DNA of 22,384 nucleotides from JBDTME01 sp964583795. GTDB taxonomy: Bacteria > Patescibacteriota > Microgenomatia > UBA1400 > PJMF01. The position numbers and the translations under genes are program-made. The stretch is taken from the NCBI GenBank assembly GCA_964583795.1, contig CAZOWX010000027.1, positions 1 to 22,384 on the forward strand, written 5' to 3'. Of this stretch, positions 7,138-14,181 are shown one piece after another; the first letter of the stretch is position 1; each line of letters opens with the position of its first letter. Below the pieces are notes generated by a model, which did not search any database, was not told where the DNA came from, and was given only the letters and a program-made list of their open reading frames with translations.

Positions 7138-7866
7138 CTAAGCAATATTTTTTAAATAGTCATCCTCAAACTCTTCTAAGTCAACAATTTGTCTGAGATC
7201 GTAAACAAGTGCTTCTTCTTCAAGAACTACAGGATCATCTAAAAATGGCGGCTTATGAATCATTTCTAAAATCAGATTTACTACTTCTTGAGAAGCCCCC
7301 TCCAATAATGATAAGCGAGAATTCAACATGCAGTACAAAAGCCAATAAAATCGTACCGTAACACCTTCGTAAGTAAGTGAAAATAAACTCTCGTGAATTT
7401 TGCGGATTTCAGATTGAACAATGTCAATAGCTTTTTGACTCTCTACTGCAGTAAAAAGTTGAGTCAATATATTTAGTTCAGGAACTATTACTTCATAAAG
7501 CCAATTTTTAATCAGTTTTTTTGTTTGTTTTCTTCTTTCACTTAGTCGTTTTAACAAAACTTCCTTCTCTTCTATGACGTCTTTGGTGTCTGAAGATGTG
7601 CAAATGGCTTTGATGTATTTGTCTAGCCAAGTAACAAGATTAATTCTCGCTGGATCGATCAAACTTAGTCCTTGCAAGCAAATAAATTGCAACAATGTCT
7701 GTTTCAATTGACTTTCATTGTTTGCAGATAGTGCAAGTGTTAATATCGAAACTATTGTGTTAAACACGTCTGCATTTTCAGCAAATACGCTATTGTTAGT
7801 GTGATCGGCTTTCATTTCACCAATTAGTTCACTGACATAGAACTTTCGACCTTCTGAAATTGCCAT
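7138..7866 (-). CDS. Unknown 242-residue protein, convergent with mutL
   Basis: Not recognised. It seems to be a soluble, all-helical protein: leucine-rich amphipathic stretches throughout (FNTIVSILTLALSANN, LKQTLLQFICLQGLSLID), a basic possible coiled coil at about 100-120 (EEKEVLLKRLSERRKQTKKL), and an acidic C-terminus (DLRQIVDLEEFEDDYLKN). No signal peptide is seen. Expression signals are good: AGGGGG six bases before the ATG and an extended -10 upstream. It is AT-rich (15 G/C in bases 7501-7560; mutL bases 6961-7020 have 28), like the other two unknown genes near mutS and mutL. It converges on mutL with 32 bases between stops and diverges from the riboswitch transcript. The three may share an origin, but no sequence similarity between them is evident by eye. 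Confidence 0.75.
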   Translation of the reverse strand: MAISEGRKFYVSELIGEMKADHTNNSVFAENADVFNTIVSILTLALSANNESQLKQTLLQFICLQGLSLIDPARINLVTWLDKYIKAICTSSDTKDVIEEKEVLLKRLSERRKQTKKLIKNWLYEVIVPELNILTQLFTAVESQKAIDIVQSEIRKIHESLFSLTYEGVTVRFYWLLYCMLNSRLSLLEGASQEVVNLILEMIHKPPFLDDPVVLEEEALVYDLRQIVDLEEFEDDYLKNIA

Positions 7867-7872
7867 AACTTT

Positions 7873-7878
7873 CCCCCT
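7873..7878 (-). promoter_or_regulatory. Shine-Dalgarno of the 242-residue gene
   Basis: AGGGGG on the minus strand, six bases before the ATG at 7866. This is one of four clear ribosome binding sites in the window and fixes the start. Confidence 0.6.
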
Positions 7879-7892
7879 ATAGGAAAACGCTG

Positions 7893-7901
7893 ATTATACC
7901 A
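7893..7901 (-). promoter_or_regulatory. Extended -10 promoter of the 242-residue gene
   Basis: On the minus strand TGGTATAAT matches the extended -10 consensus TGnTATAAT perfectly. It predicts a leader of about 20 bases that contains the AGGGGG site. No clear -35, which extended -10 promoters do not need. Confidence 0.55.
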
Positions 7902-7916
7902 CTTTTCAACTCCCTC

Positions 7917-7945
7917 TTGTACTCATAGATAAAACCCGCTACATT
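7917..7945 (+). promoter_or_regulatory. Possible promoter of the riboswitch transcript
   Basis: TTGTAC (7917-7922) and TACATT (7940-7945) are 17 bases apart. Expected transcription start is about 7952, exactly where the closing stem of the riboswitch begins (7953). The boxes match consensus at three and four of six bases. Confidence 0.35.
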
Positions 7946-7952
7946 GAGCATT

Positions 7953-8079
7953 GATTCTCACGGAATCCGGTGCTTTATCAGGCCAAACTTGATGAAAATC
8001 CCGGAGCTGTGCCGCAACGGTAAATGTAATATTGAGTACAAAGTTTACTCAATTCACATGAGTCCGATCGGTGAGAGTC
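7953..8079 (+). ncRNA. Cobalamin (B12) riboswitch-like aptamer
   Basis: The segment 7985-8023 carries the conserved cobalamin-aptamer core: TTGATGAAAATCCCGGAG and then CTGTGCCGCAACGGTAA (8007-8023), matching the family pattern GGTGnAAnTCC...CTGnCCCGCnACTGTAA. GAGTCCGAT follows at 8060-8068, as in the AGTCnGG segment of the family. A closing stem GATTCTCAC (7953-7961) with GTGAGAGTC (8071-8079) and a variable-arm hairpin (8024-8027 with 8056-8059; ATTGAGTA 8031-8038 with TACTCAAT 8046-8053) support the fold. Known members bind adenosyl- or methylcobalamin and usually lower expression when cobalamin is present. Orientation is plus, so the target is the gene at 8239. Which cobalamin form it binds cannot be decided by eye. 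Confidence 0.8.
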
Positions 8080-8238
8080 CCTCGACAAGTTTGCCTCAGT
8101 GGCAGATGAATCGAGGTTATCGACGAGCATCGGAATCACTGTAGCGCTGGGAAACCACCCAAGCATCACACAACATCCGCATGCTCCTCTTAGAAAAGCT
8201 TGCTTGAATTTTCAAGTAAGCACCAGAGGAGTTTTTTA
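8080..8238 (+). promoter_or_regulatory. Expression platform between riboswitch and start codon
   Basis: After the aptamer, CCTCGA (8080-8085) pairs with TCGAGG (8111-8116) around an inner TGCC/GGCA hairpin. GAGCAT (8125-8130) is complementary to ATGCTC (8181-8186), which overlaps the left arm of the final hairpin. This offers a possible alternative pairing that would release the ribosome binding site. The pairings are seen in sequence; which one forms with ligand is inferred. Confidence 0.5.
8184..8237 (+). terminator. Terminator-like hairpin that also hides the Shine-Dalgarno
   Basis: CTCCTCT (8184-8190) pairs with AGAGGAG (8225-8231). Inside, GCTTGCTTGAA (8198-8208) pairs with TTCAAGTAAGC (8211-8221), with one G-T pair. 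Six T follow (8232-8237). AGAGGAG is also the ribosome binding site, seven bases before the ATG at 8239. The hairpin could stop transcription at the T-run or block ribosome entry, or both. Confidence 0.65.
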
Positions 8239-9750
8239 ATGCCAAAAGAAGAAAAGTTGTATCGCATTGGAAATGAGAGTGTTACAGAGGCAGCAATCCC
8301 CCAGTTATTCAACTTGGGAAATGTGTTTCTCGAGTTCTGTGAAACAGTAAAAAAACATGGGATTGAAGAAGCCCATCGACTATTTCGCATCCTGCTTCGC
8401 AAACAACTGTTTACCATGATTCAGGAAATGGTGACTCAACCACTTACACCTGAATTTTTATATCGACTAGAAAAAGATGAGACTGGTATACGCGTTCACG
8501 ATGACGACTATCCGACAGAGTCCGATATCATTTCCCGAGCAAATCCGTACCGCTGGTACAACATCGATGAAGCACAAGGCATTGAAGCCTTACATCGCTC
8601 ATCACCACTGGCTCGACTATTCATTGAACGATTTGTTTTAGAGTACGAGCAAATAAAAACCTTAATCAATGATCACCTCGCTCACGATCCCATCCTGGCA
8701 CCAGGATTTTTGCACCATTTGGCGCAAACGACAGAGCCACAACGCATCACTTTGGAAAATGGAAAGACCATTGAAGGGTTTGTGTCCAACTGGTACGCCA
8801 CAGCACTTCCCGCAACACCAGTGCACAAAGGTGGAGGCTCGTACTTTAATCTCTATCGCATCATTGCTATTCCCAATGAAAGTGATGAGTTTGATTTTTT
8901 TGTTCAAAAACAAGGGCTGTTTCATAAAGTAAAACGATCAATTCAGGTAAATAAACTACTTAATCTCGATCAAGCAGTTCAGACATATCCACAGACAGAA
9001 CGTGACATCCTGATGAAAATTATTCAGCTGCGTCCGTCGCGGAATAATCAAACTGGAGTTGAAGTGTTACTCGAAACGGTAGGTAAGTATGTGTGGAATT
9101 TGCCGAAGAAAATTGAGAAGGCACGAGTACGACAACAACAACAAGAAACGGCCATTGAAGATGCCATTGATGCGATCTATGGAGTGTTTGCCTCAGAACT
9201 CAATCGACCACATACTCCTGATCAATCTACCCGATTGAAAGCTTTTTTTGAAGGAATTGGTAATCCACTCTACTTTGCCAAAACAAAAAATCTGCCGAAA
9301 GAAGAACTGGTTAAGCAGTACCATAACACCCTCGCAGTTGGAAAAGGACGTGATGAGTTCATCAAAGCCATTGCCGGAGCAATCCCTACCATTTTGCAAC
9401 GAGTCGGTGGGTTTGCGATTTGCGGATCATTATCAGTTGGTGGACTTGCGAAAGCAGGACAAGGATTACAGAATGTACACGCTTTTGGTGGATTAGATGG
9501 TCAAGATGGGTGCATGACTTGTCCATCGTGTGGAAATGCATCGACGCATCCCAATGTGTGCAGCAGTTGTGGTTTTACACGCAAAGGCACTCATAATAAT
9601 CCATTTTCACTAGCAAATGTGGCACCAGCAAGGAAACCAAGTAAAAACACTTCATCCAAATTAACTGGCTCAACTGTTTCGAATAAACCCTACTCTAGTT
9701 TTCTCTCCCCCAAAAACACTGTCGGAGCAAGTTACCTGTTTACGGGATAA
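8239..9750 (+). CDS. Unknown riboswitch-controlled protein with C-terminal zinc ribbon
   Basis: 503 residues beginning MPKEEKLYRIGNESVTEAA, not recognised. The start at ATG 8239 is supported by AGAGGAG seven bases upstream. Residues 1-250 seem alpha-helical with some beta (LFNLGNVFLEFCETVKKHG, then ITLENGKTIEGFVSNWYA); a glutamine-rich helix lies near 290-310 (RVRQQQQETAIEDAIDAIYG). A glycine-rich hydrophobic stretch (about 390-424: VGGFAICGSLSVGGLAKAGQ) leads into a zinc ribbon with C428-x2-C431 and C441-x2-C444, plus an extra C425. A basic, serine/threonine-rich tail ends the protein. There is no signal peptide or clear transporter topology. Cobalamin riboswitches elsewhere control cobalamin uptake, synthesis or cobalamin-independent enzymes; zinc ribbons also end many ribonucleotide reductases, but I see no reductase core here. 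Function unknown; a link to cobalamin is inferred from the leader. Confidence 0.85.
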   Translation: MPKEEKLYRIGNESVTEAAIPQLFNLGNVFLEFCETVKKHGIEEAHRLFRILLRKQLFTMIQEMVTQPLTPEFLYRLEKDETGIRVHDDDYPTESDIISRANPYRWYNIDEAQGIEALHRSSPLARLFIERFVLEYEQIKTLINDHLAHDPILAPGFLHHLAQTTEPQRITLENGKTIEGFVSNWYATALPATPVHKGGGSYFNLYRIIAIPNESDEFDFFVQKQGLFHKVKRSIQVNKLLNLDQAVQTYPQTERDILMKIIQLRPSRNNQTGVEVLLETVGKYVWNLPKKIEKARVRQQQQETAIEDAIDAIYGVFASELNRPHTPDQSTRLKAFFEGIGNPLYFAKTKNLPKEELVKQYHNTLAVGKGRDEFIKAIAGAIPTILQRVGGFAICGSLSVGGLAKAGQGLQNVHAFGGLDGQDGCMTCPSCGNASTHPNVCSSCGFTRKGTHNNPFSLANVAPARKPSKNTSSKLTGSTVSNKPYSSFLSPKNTVGASYLFTG

Positions 9751-9790
9751 AGCAAACTCTCTTATTTTCTTAATTCATACTAATAAAAGT

Positions 9791-9854
9791 AACTCTGACT
9801 TTAGATCCTGAATCCGTCATGCTCGTTCCTCGCTTGACTGTCCAGGATGACGAC
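9791..9854. repeat. Foldback intergenic repeat, short copy 2
   Basis: AACTCTGACTTTAGATCC (9791-9808) repeats 868-885 with one difference. It is followed by GTCAT (9816-9820) and GGATGAC (9845-9851), a shortened or worn version of the GTCATCC...GGATGAC ends. Confidence 0.5.
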
Positions 9855-9939
9855 ATTTTATGTTTTTTGTCAACAAGAGGTAGTAAGTACTAAATTTGTT
9901 GTGAAATATGACATTTTTGAAAGCAACAGTAATAAAAAA

Positions 9940-10180
9940 GTCGTCATCCTCGACCCGGTCCGCCCTGGGCGGATCCGAGCATCGGGGATCCATAAAAATC
10001 CACTTGGAATATCGAACAATTTGGTTTGAGGAAAATCTAATAAATTTCAATTCGAGTAAAAACAATCAATCCAAAACAAATACGAACTCGAACAAAAAAT
10101 TCTGCATGAATGGATCCCCAATGCTCGACTGAGCTCTCTTGACCGTTGGTCAGGATTTCTCCGTCGCGTCGAGGATGACA
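9940..10180. repeat. Foldback intergenic repeat, nested copy 3
   Basis: The ends are perfect 12-base inverted repeats, GTCATCCTCGAC at 9943-9954 and GTCGAGGATGAC at 10168-10179. A second pair lies inside: CGAGCAT...GGGGATCCAT at 9976-9993 and ATGGATCCCC...ATGCTCG at 10110-10127 match at 17 of 18 bases. TCCGCCC-T-GGGCGGA (9959-9973) is a third palindrome. The centre (9994-10109) is AT-rich and codes for nothing recognisable. The right arm recurs at 20175-20231. It has the layout of a MITE-like or REP-like element. Confidence 0.75.
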
Positions 10181-10191
10181 CTCCCACCCAG

Positions 10192-10219
10192 CACCTGACA
10201 TCCGACACCTGACACCTAA
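10192..10219. repeat. Two tandem 14-base units
   Basis: CACCTGACATCCGA and CACCTGACACCTAA are adjacent. Short tandem repeat with no visible role. Confidence 0.5.
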
Positions 10220-10252
10220 TATATCCTCTAGATTTTCTCAGTAAAATCAGCA

Positions 10253-10258
10253 CATAAT
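10253..10258 (+). promoter_or_regulatory. Possible -10 of dgkA
   Basis: CATAAT (five of six) ends six bases before the dgkA ATG at 10265. No good -35; no Shine-Dalgarno before the gene. Confidence 0.35.
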
Positions 10259-10264
10259 GCAGGT

Positions 10265-10645
10265 ATGGGAACATTTATCTACAAAGTCCTTCGCAGCTTT
10301 GGTTATGCTGGTCAAGGAATTGTCAGCATGGTAACAGAGCGCAACATGCAAGTGCACTTGATGGCGGCTCTCATCGTCGTTTTCTTGGGAAATTTGGTCC
10401 GCTTGTCCAGGGATGAGTGGTTTATTATTTTAATTGTAATTGCAGCAGTGTTTGCTTTGGAAATGGTCAATACAGCTGTTGAAGAGTTAGCCAATATCGT
10501 TCGTGATGAGTTAAAGTTGAGTTATAAAGCCACCCAACGCGCTCGCGACGTCGCTGCCGGAGCAGTCCTGGTCATGGCTGTCGTCGCAGCCATCATCGGT
10601 ACAACAATTTTCCTCCCCAAAATTTTGACACTGCTGAGCGCTTAA
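10265..10645 (+). CDS. dgkA: Undecaprenol/diacylglycerol kinase (DgkA family)
   Basis: 126 residues, the family's typical size, with three membrane helices (about 30-46, 53-72 and 95-118). The family signature is present: TERNMQVHL (24-32, with E25), the active-site helix EMVNTAVEE at 66-74 (E66, N69, E73) and RARDVAAGAVLV in the third helix region. Family members phosphorylate diacylglycerol or, in Gram-positive relatives, undecaprenol, which regenerates the lipid carrier for cell wall and glycan assembly. The neighbouring polytopic glycosyltransferase-like genes favour the undecaprenol role; this is inference. It precedes the next gene by 29 bases and could be cotranscribed. Confidence 0.93.
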   Translation: MGTFIYKVLRSFGYAGQGIVSMVTERNMQVHLMAALIVVFLGNLVRLSRDEWFIILIVIAAVFALEMVNTAVEELANIVRDELKLSYKATQRARDVAAGAVLVMAVVAAIIGTTIFLPKILTLLSA

Positions 10646-10658
10646 TACCATTGAGTCA

Positions 10659-10667
10659 TGGTACAAT
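10659..10667 (+). promoter_or_regulatory. Extended -10 promoter before the 602-residue membrane protein
   Basis: TGGTACAAT fits TGnTATAAT with one mismatch. It ends seven bases before the ATG at 10675, so the mRNA would begin near the start codon. Confidence 0.45.
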
Positions 10668-10674
10668 TCTGTTG

Positions 10675-12483
10675 ATGAAACAGACAACACAGCCATTTTT
10701 TGACCGATTATTACAGAAAAAAACTCTTTTGCTACTTGTTGCAATTTTTTTACTGGGATTGTTTTTTCGAGTTAGTTTTCCTGGAGCATACCCCTTAAGT
10801 TTTGATCAACTGTTGATTTTGGAACATGGCTCAAAAATTCTCCAAGGCGACTTGATCGTACTGGGGCCAAAGACTGGACCGGCATTCTTATTCATTGGCC
10901 CACTCACCTACTACCTAGGAGCCTTAGCGCTGTGGCTAATGAGTGGTTCAGCGTATGCATTAGTTGGATTTTCCATAATCACATACATCATCACATCACT
11001 TTGTTTTTTGGTAGTTTTGAAACTTTTCCCGCTGCCAGTAAAAAACACCAAGACATTTACAACTGTACTATTTTGTCTCTACGTAGTGTCACCGTTCTTT
11101 ATTCAAATTGATCGCACTGCTTGGAATCCCAATCTGATCTTTCTGTCTAGTGCGGCAGTCTTTTTCCCAACGCTGAAAGTTCTCTTTGACAAGAAGTTTT
11201 CGCTAATCGCTGGGTTCACTGTATTAATGGGCACCGGAATCGGCTATCAATCCCACTTTAGTGTTTTTTTGATCCCACCCATGTTATTTATTCTCGCACT
11301 CATCTATCGATCAAAATCGTTATTTTATCTGTTCATCAGCAGTTGCATTGGTTTGTTTATTAGTTCCCTTCCTACCATTGCCTATGACTACACTCATCAA
11401 TGGGGCATTGCCCATGGAGCGATACAATTTTTCACTGAGAAAAATGATAGCGGTGGAACCTACTTTCAACGTGTTTGGCACACAGGGTTGATCAGTTTAG
11501 AAAACACTGAAAAAATTTGGCTCTATAGCCTTCCCACAGCGCAAATGTATTTAGTCGGCATATTCATCACTATTGCAGCCACGTATCAAACGATCAGCAC
11601 TCATTTGCATCGACGACTTTTATTATTTAGTTTTGCCTGGATGGCTCTAGTGGCAGCGCTATATGCATTTTATCGGGGACTCACCACACCCGAATATTAT
11701 TTTGCAGTGCAGTTTCCGGCAATTTTTTTATTGGGAGCTATTTTGTTATCTGGTTTGTCGAAAAAAATGCTCGTTGTCATGCTGACAAGCTGGGCTCTTT
11801 TTATCATTGTCTGGTTTGTCAGTGATTTTGTTCCCTCACGAACCTTTACTCTTGGTACTCAAGTCCAAGCAGCGACCATGATCAAACAAAAGTACTCCCC
11901 AGAAAGTAATCATTTGATTTTTGACATGCAACCAATCGAACAACACGGCTTTGAATACTTGCTTGCTTTGAGCGAAAATTACACACCCAATCCTAAAAAC
12001 AACGCTGTTCATATCGTGTATCCCGCCGGACCACAAACATTATTTACTCACAAAATCAATGATGTAGCCATTTGGGATGACTCTCGTGATAATCCTCAGA
12101 AGAATTACTTGATTGTCCAACCAATGATGATCGAGACACCCAGTGAAATCAAACTGCTCAAGTATGAGTACACTGATAGCATTTTCCCCCCGATTCACAC
12201 CTTTTTGATTGAAAAACACGGCCAAATATTGGGACGCTTATGGCTGTATCCACCCAAAAGCCATCTAATTGATCAACAAATTGATACCTTGATCAAGAAC
12301 ATTCAAGAGCAAGGCAGCCTGAACAATGAGGTCGGTGATTGGCAAACTTTTGAGCAGGGTCAAAACACATACTACGTCAGTCCATACATCCTGGGATATT
12401 TCTTCATCGCTCAGGTGCATGACTCTGCTACACTAGAATCACCAAAAGATCTCTTGCGACAAATTAAAGTTGTTTCACCATGA
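10675..12483 (+). CDS. Polytopic GT-C glycosyltransferase-like protein (ArnT/PMT-like)
   Basis: 602 residues with about ten or more hydrophobic spans in residues 18-395, then a soluble C-terminal domain of about 200 residues. The first span is followed by an extracytoplasmic loop FPGAYPLSFDQ; D44 sits where GT-C enzymes carry their catalytic aspartate, although the usual DE is DQ. These enzymes move a sugar from a polyprenyl-phosphate donor to lipids, proteins or glycans on the outer face of the membrane. The ATG at 10675 is preferred to the upstream in-frame TTG at 10651 because an extended -10 lies between them. The stop overlaps the next start as ATGA, indicating an operon. Donor and acceptor are unknown, and the family call is by topology and motif. 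Confidence 0.7.
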   Translation: MKQTTQPFFDRLLQKKTLLLLVAIFLLGLFFRVSFPGAYPLSFDQLLILEHGSKILQGDLIVLGPKTGPAFLFIGPLTYYLGALALWLMSGSAYALVGFSIITYIITSLCFLVVLKLFPLPVKNTKTFTTVLFCLYVVSPFFIQIDRTAWNPNLIFLSSAAVFFPTLKVLFDKKFSLIAGFTVLMGTGIGYQSHFSVFLIPPMLFILALIYRSKSLFYLFISSCIGLFISSLPTIAYDYTHQWGIAHGAIQFFTEKNDSGGTYFQRVWHTGLISLENTEKIWLYSLPTAQMYLVGIFITIAATYQTISTHLHRRLLLFSFAWMALVAALYAFYRGLTTPEYYFAVQFPAIFLLGAILLSGLSKKMLVVMLTSWALFIIVWFVSDFVPSRTFTLGTQVQAATMIKQKYSPESNHLIFDMQPIEQHGFEYLLALSENYTPNPKNNAVHIVYPAGPQTLFTHKINDVAIWDDSRDNPQKNYLIVQPMMIETPSEIKLLKYEYTDSIFPPIHTFLIEKHGQILGRLWLYPPKSHLIDQQIDTLIKNIQEQGSLNNEVGDWQTFEQGQNTYYVSPYILGYFFIAQVHDSATLESPKDLLRQIKVVSP

Positions 12484-14081
12484 AGACACTTCAAGTTTTG
12501 CAAAAACATCGACAAACACTCATTGCTATGGCGGTGTTTGTGGTGCTCACCGGCATCCTTTTTTGGGGGATGCGCAAACAGACTCAAGCATTTCACTTTG
12601 AAGATGAAACTGACCATGTCACCATGGGCTGGATGATGGTCAAATTTCATAAAACGCTCTACAACGATTTGTCGATAAATCACCAACCATTTCCTGTTTT
12701 AGTTGGAGCGGTGCTGGCAAAATTCATTTCGTTCACGACGATGTTCGAGCTGGTTGATCACATTCGTTTTAGTATGTTTTTGTACGCTGCATTTTGGGGA
12801 GTGCTACTAACACTACGATTTCGGTTCAAAGGGATTATTGCCTACACATTCACTTACTCGCTCTCGTACTACTTTTTTGCGCTTCATGTTTTGGCGGAAA
12901 GTTTGGCTGCCCCTGCTGTGATGATGGCTTTGCTGATGCTCACTGAGTATGTGTTCGAAAAAAACAAACGCCCCAAAATCACCCAAACAATCGATGCAGT
13001 GCTTGCAAGTCTGGCCTTTGCCACTCTCATTAGCACTTTATTGCCATTGTGGCCATTTGTGGCGTTGGCTGGTATCGGGATATTGGGGGTATTTACCAAA
13101 CAACAACGCATCATGCTAATTGCTGCAACATCTTTGTTATTACTCTCACTCTTATTTTTCTTTTCCCCCAATGATTGGTTCAATGAGACAGTGGTGAATA
13201 ACTGGCTGTATTTTATGCCAACCGCTCCAAAAGCAAGTATAGCTGATTGGCTGAGCCTCCTTTTGTTTCCATTTGTTTCAGTTCTCAAACCACTCGATCA
13301 GTTATCCCAAACACTGCTCTTTCCGCTGGTTGTTGCACTATTGTCTCTCACATGGCTAGGATTTTCTACAAAGAAAATTGCGAAAAAAAATATTGCCATT
13401 GCTTTGTATGTTTATCTGCTTCTGATCATGACCAATCAGCGCGTATTTACTTTTCCGATTGCGTTTTATCAAGGTTTTCATCTCTTCCCATTCATTGCTG
13501 CATTCTTTAGCGTTTTTGCACTGATCATTGCCAAGCTGTTTCATAACGTAAAGCGCCTACCAGTTCGCAGCATCCTTGTTGTTGTATTAGCAGTTCTGTT
13601 TGTTTTTAACTTCAGTTGGGCCTGGAAGAGAGTTGATAAACTCAACGAGTACTATGTCCAGTACGGAACGCAAGATTCCTACGCTCGAATGATCGAGCAA
13701 TTCAAGAGTGAGGGTGACACTTTCCTTTCCGGACCAAACGGCTTTGGCTACATGAACATGCGAGCCAACATCCCAATCGCTGGTCGACAACTGTTTCATT
13801 TACCTTGGGCGTACAGCTCACCAAAATTGCGCGAAGAGTTTCATCAGCTCATGGCAGAAAATCCTCCAGCGTTTATTTACTTGTTAGACGATGAAAGTGG
13901 CTATCATACAGAGCTTCAACCGATTTTGAAACAAAACTACACTGAGCTCATCGAGGATAAACACCGCACTTTTTTATTCCTTGCCAACACGAAAGTCCAA
14001 AACATCACTCCTGAACAGCAAAAGTACCTTGACGAGAAGAACTTTCACTTCAGAACAAAGGAAGAGGTGGAGATTTACTAA
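12480..14081 (+). CDS. Polytopic GT-C-like membrane protein
   Basis: 533 residues with about eleven hydrophobic spans (first at 13-31, last near 360-378) and a C-terminal soluble part of about 150 residues. After the first span comes FHFEDETDHVTMGWMMVKF with E41-D42-E43 in the position of the GT-C catalytic acidic residues, and NHQPFPVLVGAVLAKF resembles the xPP-type loop of ArnT/PMT proteins. The start overlaps the previous gene's stop (ATGA), so the two are probably translated in a coupled way and may act in one pathway. A foldback repeat with T-run follows at 14087-14158. Substrate unknown; it could also be a non-catalytic relative. Confidence 0.65.
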   Translation: MKTLQVLQKHRQTLIAMAVFVVLTGILFWGMRKQTQAFHFEDETDHVTMGWMMVKFHKTLYNDLSINHQPFPVLVGAVLAKFISFTTMFELVDHIRFSMFLYAAFWGVLLTLRFRFKGIIAYTFTYSLSYYFFALHVLAESLAAPAVMMALLMLTEYVFEKNKRPKITQTIDAVLASLAFATLISTLLPLWPFVALAGIGILGVFTKQQRIMLIAATSLLLLSLLFFFSPNDWFNETVVNNWLYFMPTAPKASIADWLSLLLFPFVSVLKPLDQLSQTLLFPLVVALLSLTWLGFSTKKIAKKNIAIALYVYLLLIMTNQRVFTFPIAFYQGFHLFPFIAAFFSVFALIIAKLFHNVKRLPVRSILVVVLAVLFVFNFSWAWKRVDKLNEYYVQYGTQDSYARMIEQFKSEGDTFLSGPNGFGYMNMRANIPIAGRQLFHLPWAYSSPKLREEFHQLMAENPPAFIYLLDDESGYHTELQPILKQNYTELIEDKHRTFLFLANTKVQNITPEQQKYLDEKNFHFRTKEEVEIY

Positions 14082-14086
14082 TACCT

Positions 14087-14158
14087 GTCATCCTCGACCT
14101 GACTAAGCTCTCTCGGCTTTCAGCCGGGATTTCTTTGTCAGGTCGAGGATGACGACTT
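14087..14158 (+). terminator. Foldback repeat copy 4, probable terminator between convergent genes
   Basis: A perfect 17-base inverted repeat: GTCATCCTCGACCTGAC (14087-14103) and GTCAGGTCGAGGATGAC (14137-14153), with an inner hairpin CGGCT-TTC-AGCCG (14114-14126). On the plus strand it is followed by GACTTTTTAG, so it resembles an intrinsic terminator for the gene ending at 14081. It has the same end motif as the other repeats here. Confidence 0.65.
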
Positions 14159-14181
14159 TTTAGTTATTGCGATTCAAAATA

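Larger units (their letters stand above)
9751..10264. other. Repeat-rich spacer of 514 bases, no gene
   Basis: The gap before dgkA contains a short partial repeat (9816-9854), a large nested foldback element (9940-10180) and a small direct repeat of CACCTGACA (10192-10200 and 10206-10214). The overlapping short frames of 60-82 codons lie within palindromic repeats and are not genes. No terminator with a T-run is evident after the gene ending at 9750. Confidence 0.75.

Noticed and set aside
7944..8144. Short frames on both strands over the riboswitch
   Set aside because: The sequence is explained by conserved RNA structure; no ribosome sites.
8239..9750. Ribonucleotide reductase (cobalamin-linked, zinc-ribbon end)
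   Set aside because: The C-terminal zinc ribbon is similar in layout, but no reductase active-site or radical motifs are visible and the length is too short.
9940..10180. Insertion sequence with transposase
   Set aside because: Too short and without any coding frame; at most a non-autonomous element.
12884..13288. 134-codon minus-strand frame inside a membrane protein gene
   Set aside because: Antisense shadow; the plus-strand frame has membrane spans and operon overlap.
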